Assembly (NCBI GenBank): GCA_021397845.1
Contig: CM038053.1
Coordinates: 149,628,041-149,692,040 of the forward strand
DNA length: 64,000 bases
Direction of reading: 5' to 3'
Source of the DNA: Areca catechu
Lineage: Eukaryota > Streptophyta > Magnoliopsida > Arecales > Arecaceae
Shown here piece by piece: positions 23,291 to 33,879 of this stretch. The translations under genes were made by a program, and so were the position numbers. The notes under the pieces were generated by a model. The model made no database searches. It had not been told where the DNA came from and saw only the letters and a list, made by a program, of their open reading frames with translations. Positions within the stretch are counted from its first letter, which is position 1. The number at the start of each line of letters is the position of its first letter.

Positions 23291-24922
23291 TGATGTGGTA
23301 CAACCGCTGACATGGAGTCCATGATGGCGATAGCTGGTGGTCACATGGGTGGAAAGTGCCACCTGGATACGGTACCCAAATAAAAACCTAAAGGCGAGCC
23401 CTTCGTCCGAGGTCAGCTCCTAACAAGGGTCGTGCTCTTGAGGTGAGCCCCCCATCTGAGGTCAGCTCCCGATGAAGGTTATGCTCATGTTTTTTATGGG
23501 CAAGCCTTCCGTCTGAGGTCAGCTCCCGGCCAGGGTCGTGCTCATGCTTTCTAGGGGCGAGCCCTTCGTCTGAGCTTAGCTCTCAACTGGGGACATGCTC
23601 ATATTTCCAAGGACGAGCCCTCCATCCGAGATCAGCTCCCAGTTGGGGTTGTGCTCATAAGGCGAGCCCTCCGTCTGAGATCAGTTCCAGGCCAGGGCCG
23701 TTCTCATGCTTTCCAAGGGCGAGCCCTCTGTCTGAGGCTAGCTCCTAGCCAGGGTCGTGCTCATGAGGTGAGCCCTCCGACTGAGCTCAGCTCCCGGCCA
23801 GGGCTGTGGAGCTTGCTAAGGACGAGCCCTCCGTTCGAGATCAGCTCCTAGCCGGGATCGTGCTTATGAGGGTTCAAGGTTAGCTCCTGATCGGGGTCGT
23901 GCTCATGCTTTCCGAAGGTGGCCCCCCACATCCAAGGTCGAGCATCCAGCCGAGGTTGTGCTCCCACTTCCGGAGTCAGGTTCCCCAGAGCTCCCCCTTC
24001 TCCTACCGAGATCGGAGTTCTTGCCAGCAGCAGAAAGAGAGAGGATCAGTGGGAAGCTCCCAGCAACCTCCAACTTCCCAGAAGTGGCACACGCCCTGCT
24101 GAAAAATTCAAACTTTAAAATGCGCCACCCGCACATTCTACATAATGCATGCTCCGCCATGCTCCACATCCTGTAGTGCACCTCCATGTTAACAACTGTG
24201 CAATCGAGGGATCCGACCCTAGGAACACAAAACCTGAACCTCCTCTAAGAGAAGTATTCCATTAAGGCCACAGGCCCTATGACACTCTGACGGTCCCTCT
24301 TGGAATAGAAATGCTCCACCATGGCTTGGGGCTCGCAACACGGTGCCTGCCCCTCCCATGAAAAATTGCACAACTAGAGGGACAAGATCTGCACTACACT
24401 GGCGATCGCCCCCTAATAGAAAGATTACCTCCAAAGGACCGGTCCGATAGGGGGGAGGCTGCAGACAAAAGAAAACCCCTCCAGAAAGAGATACGAGGAA
24501 AGGGACATCTCAATGAAGTTTCAGGCTTGGTCTGGGCCACTCCTACTCATATAAAACAGAACAGGGGACCCCCGAGAGGGGAGGAGGGAGGCAACTGGTA
24601 AGACTCAAAGAGTACATGGGCAAGGAACCAACCAAGAGAACCTTCTAGCTTTCTAGTCTCCACCTGACCCTGTATTTCCATTACTTACATCTCATCTTTC
24701 ATCCTCTACCCGGAGAGATCCCAAGCTTTTTGGTACAGAGATTTTGTACTCTATCATCCTAACTGACTTGATCATCGGAGTGTCCCTGCCAGAATTCTCG
24801 ACCCGAGTCTCCTCTTTTTTGCAGGTTATGCTGGAAGAGGAAAGGGCGCCTAATGCCTAACGGGAGCCTGACGAGTCCGTGCCATGTCAGAGCTATAGGC
24901 CATGGTGATCTTGGCGGCAACA
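23291..24922 (+). repeat. Tat1 3' LTR
   Basis: Starts TGATGTGG after the polypurine tract and ends GGCGGCAACA. A TATA-like CATATAAAAC lies at about 24550. The stretch 23395-23960 consists of tandem sub-repeats. Its last 220 bp resemble, in sense, the reverse complement of the Tat2 LTR end (TCGATCGTCC, CTTGATCGTCGGAGTGTC). Confidence 0.78.
23395..23960 (+). repeat. Sub-repeats within Tat1 LTR
   Basis: About nine units of roughly 55-65 bp, each with GAGCCCTCCGTCTGAGGTCA, GCTCCCGGCCAGGGTCGTGC and TCATG. The Tat2 LTRs carry the same motif on the other strand (GGGAGCTGACCTCAGACGGG at about 31705, 31880 and 40160). Confidence 0.85.
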
Positions 24923-25328
24923 TTTGGTATATTACTAGTAATATGACCACTAAGATGATATAAGTACTAGAGTGATGTGAAAATATTAGAATGATGTATG
25001 ATTACTATATTTCATCCTCTAACCGGAGAGATCCCAAGCTTTTCGGTACAGAGGTTTTGTTTCCCTCGATCGTCCCAACTGACTTGATCGTCGGAGTGTC
25101 CCTGCCAGAATCTCCGGCCTGAGTCTCCTCTTTTTTGCAGGCTACACCGGAAGAGGAATGAGCGCCTAATGCCTAACGGGAGCCTAACGAGTCCATGCCA
25201 CGTCAGAGCTATAGGCCATGGCGATCTTGGCGGCAACATTTGGTATATTACTAGTGATATGACCACTACAGTGATATAAGTACTAGAGTGATGTGAAAAT
25301 ATTAGAATGATGTATGATTACTATATTT
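24700..25328. repeat. Tandem duplication across LTR/flank junction
   Basis: Two direct copies, 24700-25012 and 25013-25328. Each holds the last ~220 bp of the Tat1 LTR plus ~90 bp of AT-rich flanking DNA ending in GATTACTATATTT. The join has a short TTT microhomology. The LTR part has diverged more than the flank part. Confidence 0.9.
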
Positions 25329-26504
25329 GGGATATTACTAGATATCGTTGGAAATAGAACTTCACCATATTTGGGGTATTGCCAAGTAATGATAGTGATA
25401 ATGTATAAAACACCATAAATAGCTTTAGATATTAGTTATAATAATTACTTTACAACTTGATTAAATATTTTTCATTCAAAGCTCCCCACAAATACAGTAG
25501 TAACAATAATAATAATATTGTTGTTGTTATTGTTATAGGTATTTATTTTGATTAAGCTATTAAAATGACATCACGATAATATTAAATATAATCGGTCTTG
25601 GCTAAGCTTAGCCAATTTTGACCATCAATATCAGGGTTACCTATTAAGAATGATTTAGCCCATCAAAATAAAATAAGGGGAAAAAAAGCATGAAGGATTT
25701 TATTGACTAGAGACATTTTTGTTTCAAAATAATTTTAGCATATTGCTAATACCTAGTAATATGCTATCAACTGGGATATGTCAATGATAACATTATTGTA
25801 CAATATAGTGATGCTATCATCAAATTTATTACTAGATCCTTTATCACTTGATAAGATTTTGTAATGCTAAACATGTTGATTGCATTACTTAAATTACATT
25901 ATTAAGATGTGAAATATCATCTCCTATCAAATAGCACCTAGACTCAACCATTTTTGTTCCATCAGAGAAATGATACCAAATTATTCTCTTATATCAGAAA
26001 TGAACAAGAAGTATCAAGCATCCATGAATTTAAAGGTTTAATTATGAATTTCTAATGATTTATTCAATAAAATTTTATGGATAATAGTTATCATGCTATT
26101 TGTCATGGTTAGAAACGATGCTTTTCCTATTATATAGCTGTTGCCTCTACCACGCCTCTTTCCAGATCATTACACTAATTTTTTTATGTACTTTACTTTT
26201 ATTTTGTAAATTTATCAAAGCTATTTCTGAATTTTGACAAATTCAGTCATAATAGGCAAATTCAACTTTTTGCATGGCAAATTGTAAAATTTTGCTTCTG
26301 GCCTAATTAGTTCCCATGTGCTAATCTTGTCACTGTGTTCCAAAAGACGAAGAAGATGAGGAGACGTTGAATATATATATATATAGAGAGAGAGCGCTGA
26401 CAACACTCACATGCTTTTAGAAGGGAAAAAAAAAGAAGCCACTTATCAAAACATCAAGTTCCTCTAGAATACGAAGAAAGGGGAGAGAGTTTAAACAAAC
26501 CATA
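25329..26504. other. AT-rich intergenic DNA
   Basis: No recognisable gene. It holds a short triplet-type inverted repeat near 25498-25540 (ATAATAATAATATTGTTGTT) and a (TA)n(GA)n microsatellite at 26370-26394. It may be original host DNA beyond Tat1, since the ~90-bp flank in the duplication continues into it. Confidence 0.5.
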
Positions 26505-26777
26505 TCATGATATCCACTTGAGATAGTGGGGCAGGACCCTCAGAGTGATATCATGGTTGTTGATGTCTAAGATCAACTTGCTTCCAGCCTTTTTCACGCT
26601 CCAAATCTCCTCAAGTGATCTAGACCAGTACTTGCCATTAGGGCCCCCTATCCTTGCTTCATGAACCTCTTTCTTATGGCATATGGTCTTCATGTAAGAT
26701 ATACCAACACCCTTTAAAAGCTTGTGATCAATACCACCACCAGGGTGCCCAACACCAATCCAAGATTGCTCGTATCC
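26505..26777 (-). CDS. Terminal exon of an unrecognised host gene (fragment)
   Basis: A 90-codon open stretch on the minus strand that ends in a stop at 26505 and begins at a good splice acceptor (TCAACTTCTTGTAG then GG at 26777, phase 0). It starts GYEQSWIGVGHPGGGIDHKL, continues through ICHKKEVHEARIGGPNGKYW and ends with DINNHDITLRVLPHYLKWIS. Composition and codon use look like an ordinary plant protein and unlike the flanking retroelements. I see no matching upstream exon between 26778 and 28000, so the gene is probably truncated or its other exons lie beyond the inserted repeats. I do not recognise the family. The open frame could also begin internally at the Met at 26693. Confidence 0.6.
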   Translation of the reverse strand, partial: GYEQSWIGVGHPGGGIDHKLLKGVGISYMKTICHKKEVHEARIGGPNGKYWSRSLEEIWSVKKAGSKLILDINNHDITLRVLPHYLKWIS

Positions 26778-27529
26778 CTACAAGAAGTTGAGAGTTAGAT
26801 CCTGGTACCAAGTTCTTCAAAACTTAGTTGCTTAAAATTTAGGGATGTAAAGAAGCAGGGATTGAAGACTCGGAAAAACAGTTTGAGCAGCAAACCACCT
26901 AACAAGTAAGCCTTTGAAACCTTTTCTAAGGTTAAGGAAGCATTAGAGGTGATTGCTGTGCTATTTATTCTAAAAGTTTTGGGTTTTTTTTTTTTTTTTT
27001 TGTCTGACACATGTTGCGTGCTGTCACAAACTGGGGGTTGGGATTTCGTGTTTGTTCACCGCAAATGAGGTCATGGATGATTGTAAGGAAGAGGAGGCTT
27101 GTTTTGTGCATTACCGGCCTCGTTGATTTGTACTCAAATCTACTGAGCGCCGCACGCCACGTAATGTTAATCTAGAACGTAGCCTACCGTGCTTGCAAAG
27201 CGCCGACAAGATATCGGCTCCAGAGATATCTAATCATGTTGTATTTTTCATGTCAAATAACAATAATAATATTATTATTATTTTTTAATAACATATCGAT
27301 CATTAAATTGAATCGTGTAGCTTTCAAAATATTTTAAGTTTTATTCCTCTACATAATTTTTAAAATATTATTATATAATTTAATGATTGATGTTATGAAT
27401 ATCACGTGAATACAAAATGGTACTGAATTTTTTTTTGCGAAAAAAATGGCTGCTTCTAGGAATTATATCACTTTTACAAAGAAAAGAACAAGTTACATAT
27501 GGAACACCACGGATTACATGAGTTTCAAA
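26778..27529. other. Intergenic or intronic AT-rich DNA
   Basis: Directly upstream of the host-like exon on its strand, so it may be intron. Contains a T18 run at about 26982-27001. No coding exon is recognised. Confidence 0.4.
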
Positions 27530-27721
27530 ATAATATTTTTTAATAATATTTATTAAAATAATATTGTTTGAAATATATTTTAAAAAGTAGTACTATTTGG
27601 ATGAGTGAGATTTTATGGAAGCTGTAGATATAATCTATAATTTTAAATCTCAAAAAAAAAATTAAATAATATAGTAAAATAAAAATTAAGTAAAGTTAGG
27701 TGAACCTATGATTTTATCTTA

Positions 27722-27753
27722 TCTCACTTTTCTACACAAAAAATAAAAAAAAA

Positions 27754-27796
<43 letters not shown>

Positions 27797-27910
27797 AAAA
27801 CAAAAAAAATAAAAATAAAATACAAAAATAAAAACAATAAAAAAAAAAAAATAAAAAAAAATAAAATAAAAATAAAAAAAAAATTAAAATATAAAAAAAT
27901 AATAAAAAAT
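27722..27910. repeat. A-rich low-complexity tract
   Basis: Nearly continuous A runs with occasional T or C inside the left arm of the inverted-repeat element. The right arm has no equally long T tract. Confidence 0.9.
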
Positions 27911-28204
27911 ATAATAAAATATTTTATAATATTTATTTATATTGTTATATATATTAAAATTTTAGTTTATATATGTAATGATTATTATTTATATTTTATA
28001 TTTTATAATTAATATAATAATTTTATATTAAATATATTATATTATATTATAATATAGTTTTATGATGTGCATAAACCGATCATGGGTGATGGCGTTGTGC
28101 TCAGTACCCGGTGCTGTATGATGGAATAGGGCATCATTAAGTGTCGAGGCTGGAGGTGATGGGATGCAGGCAGTCGGTGCAAGCTAGGGCATGACAGGCA
28201 CCCG

Positions 28205-28512
28205 CGCCCATCCATACCCCCTAAGACCTGATCATGCTATGCAATGGGTTTGGTCACCAGCCTGACGCCCCGCCCGTCATGCCTCCTGAGACCCGATTAT
28301 GCTATGCAATGGGTTTGGTCACCAGCCTGACCGCTAGGCTGGTGCTAGTCCTATCGCCAGCTGGTTGTCAGTTTAGCCACCAGTCTAGTAGCCAGGTCAG
28401 TGCCAATCTGACCACCAGTCCGATCACCAAGTTGATGATAGTCCGGTCGCCAGTTTGGCCACTAGGTCAGTGCAAGTCCAATCGCTAGGTGGGTGCTAGT
28501 CTGGTCGCCAGT
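28205..28512. repeat. Direct repeats inside the inverted-repeat element
   Basis: A ~67-bp duplication with CTATGCAATGGGTTTGGTCA at 28238 and 28305 is followed by about five degenerate ~40-bp units of the form GGTCGCCAGTTTGGCCACTA. These GC-rich repeats sit in the element's centre, left of the solo LTR. Confidence 0.75.
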
Positions 28513-29995
28513 TGATGTGGGCACTAGATCTTTGATTAGGGTTTCAATTTTTTGGTCCTGTAATAAGGCTTCAAGCCTATGCATTATAATTTTTAGTCAT
28601 GATGTTAGTCTCAATTATTTTTGTTTAGTCCTGTACATTGACCAAGGTCAAGTTGTGTCCTGTATTGAGTCCAGTCCTGTAATGATTCCAGTTCGAGTCT
28701 GTTTGAAGATTGGGCCCAAGCTGGAGTGGTCTTCGAGTCTAGTCCAATTTGTAATGGGTCAAGCCATCTCCCAAGCCATGAAAGATGCCACTTGGTGCCA
28801 CCTCATCTATCCCATGTGACACCACATCACCTTGACAAGAAGGGAATGCTGGAATTTTTAGGCACCATTCCTTGATTCTTTCCTCCCTTCTCTTTCCCTA
28901 TCAAGCCTCTTTCCAAAGGAGCTATGGACATGCAAGGAAGGTCAATGGGCAATGAAGGCATGATCCTTGTTTCAAGCCCCATATCAAGCCATCTTCTAGA
29001 AGTGCTTGGTCGGCTATGGAAGAAAATCATTGACCCTCAAATCAAGAAGACAACTCCCTTGTTTCAAGCCCCATATCAAGCCATCTTCCTAAAGTGCTTG
29101 GTCGACTATGGAAGAAAATCATTGACCCTCAAATCAAGGAGACAATTCTCATCTTTCAAGCCCCAAATCAAGCCACAAAATTTTGGAAGAAGAAATTTGA
29201 ATTTGGGCGCCCTTTTCATGAAGCTTTGTATTTTTTGAAATTTGAATGGATTTTAAGATGCCTATATAAAGGGCCTTACCCCTTCCTTTGTAAAGCTAAT
29301 TTTTGATGAATGAAAAATCAAGTTTTTTGAGATCCAATTTCTCTTTAGTTGCCTTCGTTCACTAGGAACGTTGATCTCTGTGAGGGAGCGCCTTCGCCTT
29401 CGGGCGTCGAGAGGTGTGAGGCCCCAAGTTACCGTCACTTCCGCAACTCCATCCTCCAACTTCGAATCGGAGTCCATTGGGATATCCAACCGGGCGCCTA
29501 GCAAGAAGAACTCCACCATCACCACTTTAACTTTCATCCATTCTTCTATTGCTATTTTTTGATCGAAACCTAACTCTTCTTCTTTGAATGCTCGCAGGTC
29601 CTCCAGGTGCCATGAACATGGAATCGGTCTCCTTTGCCTTCATGATCTTCGAACCGCAAGCCGATGCCCCCGTGGGGTTGAAGGCTTGATCATCTAGGCC
29701 GCATCCGCCAGAGTGAGTGATCTCGGCATCGGGCGCTTCGGATCTTTGAGATTTGCAACCCTAGACTCCTAAGTAGGTATTGTTCTGAGAGCTAAGTCCT
29801 ACGGGGTTTCTCAATCCCGGGGTCCTCTTTTTATCCTTGCTTAGGGGCTAAATTACGTGCTAATAGTTCTTATCATTATAAAATCCCTAGATCTATTCTC
29901 TCTCATCTTCGAGAATCCTTAACTTAATTAAAAATCCTAAAAATCACAAAGAAAAATCACCTGCATCATCCTAGCATCTAGTTAGTCCCGCATCA
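28513..29995 (+). repeat. Solo LTR with 5-bp target duplication
   Basis: 1483-bp LTR from TGATGTGGGCAC to CCCGCATCA, flanked by identical CCAGT at 28508-28512 and 29996-30000. The ends resemble the chromovirus-type LTR ends of CV1 and CV2. A TATA box (CTATATAAAG) at about 29261-29270 supports + orientation. A 92-bp unit is tandemly duplicated at 28971-29175 with a partial third copy. No internal region exists, so LTR-LTR recombination has removed the element body. Confidence 0.88.
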
Positions 29996-30809
29996 CCAGT
30001 CCAGTCATCAATCTAGCCCCCACGATCGAGTCTCGGGAGGTATGGGCAGGTGGATGCCCATCATTCACTGGGCTTGTACTGACATTACCGTGCTCATGCC
30101 TCATCGCCTTCGATCTCGCCACTCAATGGATGTCCCATCCTATCGTGCTACACTGACAATACTGGGCGTGACGTCGTCATAGCCATGATCGATGCACACG
30201 CATCATAAAACTATATTATAATATATATTTTAATATATTATAATATATTATTTATTATAATATAGTTATAATCTTAATAATATTATAAAATATTTATTAT
30301 ATTTATAATATAATATATACTATGTAATTTAATATATTATAATATTTAATATTTATTATATATTACAATAAATTTAATTTTATAATATTAATATTTATAA
30401 TATTATTAAAATGAAAACCTGTGACTTTATTTATATTTTAATTTTTAAATTTTTTAAATTCTTATTTGGAAAAGTTGGATAAGGTGAAACTGCAAGTACG
30501 ATCTATGACTTTACTTAAGATGAAGTCACAAGTACAATCAGCAACTTATTTTTTTTTAAAAAAAACTATTTTATTATAACATTTTAAATATTTTAAATTT
30601 TTATTTTGAGATTTGAAATTGTAGGATGTACCTGTTGCTTTCCTCAAAATGAAGCTGCAGGCTTTGTGCCTACAGCTTCTGATATGGCATCCCACTTATT
30701 AATAGGCTTTTGTAAATATACTTCAAATATTGTTATTTTAAAATTAATTTTGAAAAATTTTTGAAAAGAGTATAAAAATTTAAGTATCTTGAATTGAACA
30801 TTACTTGAT

Positions 30810-30884
30810 AGGACGAGAGCCTACGGGGTAGCTACACAGAAATTTATCGCTCCATCCTTTTGTTTATCAAAAAAAAAAAAAATA
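30810..30884 (+). other. Possible LINE/SINE 3' tail
   Basis: A GC-richer patch (GAGCCTACGGGGTAGCTACA) runs into CCATCCTTTTGTTTATC and a run of about 14 A. This resembles the 3' end of a plant non-LTR retroelement. It is short and no coding part is seen, so the call is weak. Confidence 0.3.
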
Positions 30885-30927
30885 CTCTAGATTACTAAAG
30901 AACACTACCAAACCCGTAGCTCTAACG

Positions 30928-32082
30928 TGTTGGGTTCCCACCGGAAGCTCGGCTCCATGCCTCACGGTCGGCTCGCTCGCTTGCTTCGGGGGTCCTGCAA
31001 GATAGAGAAAAGCCTTGGATCGGGAATTCCGACGAAGACACTCCAACGATCAAGACAGTGGGACGATCGAGGGGAACAGAAACCTCTCTAACGAAGAGCT
31101 TAGAGGACTCTCCTCGTCGAGAGGGTGATAAGAGATAAGATAATATGAAAAAGAAAGAGTCTCTGTAGTAGAGACTTGGCTTCCTACTTCTTCTTTTTCT
31201 TCTTCTTTCTTACCTTTACTTACCATTTCGTGTGGGTCTTATATAGGTGAGTGGCCTACGTTGGCTTCCAGGTTCCCTCATTTGAAGGAGGATTTCCGTT
31301 GCCTGCTGTCGCCTCTCTGTTGGGCCGATTATGCACCTGAGTCTTCGGCCATAACAGGATGTTGCCATTTTGAAGGAGGCCATCCAGGTACCATAGAGGC
31401 TAGGACCCTAGGGTCCAGGTGCTATATCATGGAAGTCGCAGTCTTCCAGTCGTGCAGCCATGGACGTGTCGGCACACTGCAGGGCTGGGAGAATGATGTC
31501 ATCCGGATCGTGTATATTGTGCGCATGGCGCGCCACAGGGCGCCTGCGCCCATGACAGGGCATACGCCCTCTCGGAGGCTCTGCGTGATCAGGTACTCCC
31601 TCATCTTCATTTTGAATTTTGGCCTCTTTTTATGTCTTTGGTGGGAATTCATACTCCTGCTAATAAGAGGGTCCGCTTTGAAGGGATGGACTTGACCTTG
31701 ATCGAGAGCTGACCTCAGACGGGGGGCCCATCCAATGAGCCCTACCTCAACTCCCTGCCTCGATTGGGAGCTGACCTTGATAGGGTGGTCCATTCTAGGA
31801 GCATGAGCTCGACCCCGACCGGGAGCTATCCTCAGCCGGGGGGCTCGCCTTGGAGGTATGGACTTGATCTCGACCGGGAGCTGATCTCAGACGGGGGGCC
31901 CACCCAATGAGCCCTACCTTGGCTAGGAGCTGACCTCGATCGGGTGGTCCGCCTTGATTCTTCATCATGTAGCCTTGTCCAGGTGGCAGGTCTCTCGCCG
32001 TTGTGGCCATCTGCAGGCTCCATGTTAGCGGATATCGTCATATCGGTCTATGGGCTCCACGTCAATGGATGTCACCATATTA
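30928..32082 (-). repeat. Tat2 3' LTR
   Basis: Matches 39411-40291 through blocks such as TTGGCTTCCAGGTTCCCTC and GGCCATAACAGGATGTTGCC. On its own strand a TATATAAG box lies at about 31230-31242. It has two to three ~185-bp units with GGGAGCTGACCTCAGACGGG, one more than the 5' LTR. It ends at the polypurine tract. Confidence 0.82.
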
Positions 32083-32100
32083 GTTGCCCCCCACTCCTGA
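32083..32100 (-). other. Tat2 polypurine tract
   Basis: Minus-strand reading TCAGGAGTGGGGGGCAAC lies directly before the LTR start (TAATATGGTGACATCC). Confidence 0.72.
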
Positions 32101-32545
32101 GCTTGAAGAACGAAGCATCTGCTTGGGGCAAAGGGAGTAATGGTTGCACTGGCATGGAGGGGGCGCGCGCCCCTTCCGTTTCCAATGCCGGATGTGCCGG
32201 TGCTCAAGCGGTCATGCTTCCATGCCATCTGGGTGTCGCCATGTCTTCTACCCTTGAAGATGGTTATTAATGCCGATCGACTTCAATGGAACTGCTCCAG
32301 GTTCGAAGTGTCGCTTCGATACGTGGCATCTCTCGGTTGGCTTGGCATGAGACAAGGCCACGTCTTCTACGGGCATGAAGCGACAGGGCTCTAAGCCATT
32401 AAATAGGATCCATCTTCTCGGTCCTTGGAGATTCTTCAGGTAGTGGAAAGACGAGACTTTCGCTCTAGAGCTACTCTCCCCCTTCCCCTTGGGCGAAGTC
32501 TTGAAAAGCTGGGCTCCCTTCCTTCTTTCTTCTTCATATTGTAGG
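32101..32545 (+). promoter_or_regulatory. Putative promoter of Tat2 antisense ORF
   Basis: Upstream of the + strand ORF. It contains GATACGTGGCATC at about 32317 and TCGGTTGGCTTGGCATGA, similar in order to the upstream regions of the Tat1 and Tat3 copies, and ATTAAATAGG at about 32399 as a TATA-like site. It ends in a pyrimidine tract and TTGTAG just before GGATGAAG, which could be a splice acceptor. Function is inferred only. Confidence 0.4.
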
Positions 32546-33094
32546 GATGAAGTTCAGCCTCAAGTATCTCTGGGAGATATCCCGAAAGAGGGCTGCTGTC
32601 AAGGAGCTCAAGGGGGAGCCCAGTGCAAAGGTCCGGGAGGGTGATGCTAACTCCTTTTGGGCTGAGGAAATGGCCCATCTGGAAAGGAGGGTGCAGACCC
32701 TCTAGACTCAACTGGAGAAGGAGAAAGCTCGGGCCACGGTGGTAGTTGAGAGGGCAGCGACGGTTGCTGTGCTGGCGGAGATGGCCACGAAGGAGGCTGC
32801 AGAGGCCATCCCCAGGTTCATGGCATCCCAGGCTTTTAAGGACGAGGTCACTGAGGTTGTCTTAGACTCCTTCCATCAAGGTTTAGGGACTTCAAGAGCA
32901 AGGCCTTTTGCTTCTATGAGCTGAAAGGGTTAGACAACATCAGGCCTTCTATTCCATTCCCAGGGCAGGAGGATGAGCCCAGCTTCGAGGATGAGTCGGA
33001 GTCAGAAGAGGCTGAGGCTGAGGCGGGACCCGAGGCCTCCCCGATGCCCCGCGGGAGGCGAAGGTGGCCCGTCGATCTGGAAAGGTGCCAATAG
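32546..33094 (+). pseudogene. Tat2 antisense ORF, N-truncated
   Basis: On the + strand, opposite to Tat2 pol. It reads MKFSLKYLWEISRKRAAVKE, MAHLERRVQTL, then TAG at about 32703, then TQLEKEKARATVVVERAATV and EAIPRFMASQAFKDEVTEVV. That last block matches the Tat1 antisense ORF (EAIPKFKASEAFNDEVVEVV). A 1-base shift near 32882 leads into FCFYELKGLDNIRPSI and an acidic tail (EDESESEEAEAEAG) ending in a stop at about 33093. The N-terminal domain present in Tat1 and Tat3 is missing. A long alpha-helical coiled coil is predicted by eye. Function unknown. Confidence 0.68.
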
Positions 33095-33339
33095 CTGATG
33101 TTTAGATCTTTCCTTTCCTTTTTATGTATATAAGTCAAGGAGGGCCCTCGGTTTGTTGGGGGCATCTCGCAGGGAATGTATAGGAAGTTTTTATATTAAT
33201 GAAATTCCTTGGCTATCATTCTGCTTCTCTCTTTTCTTTCTTTTTTCTTTGGTGTTGCCCGGCTGTGGGCCAGGCGGAAGATGGTGGGGCTGCTTGGAGT
33301 TCCCATCTGACATCCCCGGACCGTGAGCTGGGTGTTGAA

Positions 33340-33805
33340 ATTGCTTGTCTCTAAGTGCCAGGCTTCATAAGTTTTCGGGCTTGGAGTGCTGGGCTCCAGG
33401 AGTCTCCAGGCTTTGGTGTTGCGGCTCCGGGCTCGAGTGCCGGGCTTCGGAGGCTTCTCGACTTTGGTACTATGGCTCCGGGCTTGAGTGCGGGGAGCGG
33501 TGGCTCCCGGCTTTGGTGCGAGCTACTGTGGATCCCGACTTTGGTGCGGGGCACTGTGGCTCCCAGTTTTGGTTGCGGGGCTTCAGGAGTTTCCCGGCTT
33601 TGGTGTTGGGCGTTGTGGCTCCCGGCTTTGGTGCGAGGTTTCAGCAGTTTCCCAGCTTTGGTGCAGGGCATCGAAGGTTCTCGGCTTTAGTGCAAGGCAC
33701 TGTGGCTCCCGGCTTTAGACGGGGCTTCAGGAGGTTCCCGGCTTTGGTGCGGGGCACTATGGCTCCCGGCTTCGGTGTGGGGTGCCATGACTCCCGGCTT
33801 GAAGT
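33340..33805 (-). repeat. Tat2 tandem repeat array
   Basis: About 16 degenerate ~28-31-bp units of the type CTCCCGGCTTTGGTGCGGGG on the + strand, alternating GGCTTCAGGAG and GGCACTGTGG endings. Read on the element's strand the unit (GAAGCCCCGCACCAAAGCCG) matches the Tat1 31-bp monomer. It gives rise to long but meaningless open frames. Confidence 0.88.
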
Positions 33806-33879
33806 GGGGTGGATGGGTTCCTGCATAGGTGAAAAACAAGATCGCACCAAAAAGGAACTTGAATTTATTATGGAAGAGC

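Larger units (their letters stand above)
17550..24922 (+). mobile_element. Tat1: 5'-truncated Tat-like Ty3/gypsy element
   Basis: 3' part of a + strand gypsy element: end of RNase H, integrase, tandem-repeat 3' region, antisense ORF, polypurine tract and 3' LTR. The 5' LTR, gag and most of pol are missing where it joins SIRE-like LTR copy A. No chromodomain follows the integrase, and the pol sequence closely parallels Tat2. Confidence 0.85.
27530..30765. mobile_element. Large inverted-repeat (foldback or MULE-like) element
   Basis: The left arm (about 27560-28180) and right arm (about 30080-30760) are imperfect reverse complements. The clearest core is ATATAGTTTTATGATG with GATCATGG at 28047-28090 against its complement at 30165-30215. 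Outer arms share GAGATTTAAAATTATAG-type and TTTAAAATATATTTCAAAC-type blocks. No transposase is visible, so it would be non-autonomous. The exact ends and target duplication are unclear because the surroundings are AT-rich. Confidence 0.6.

Noticed and set aside
27722..27910. Poly(A) tail of a retroposed gene
   Set aside because: Too long and mixed, with no coding sequence upstream; it is part of an AT-rich low-complexity arm.
28234..28488. 84-codon open frame in the inverted-repeat element
   Set aside because: It translates direct repeats (LCYAMGLVTS twice) and has no protein-like conservation.
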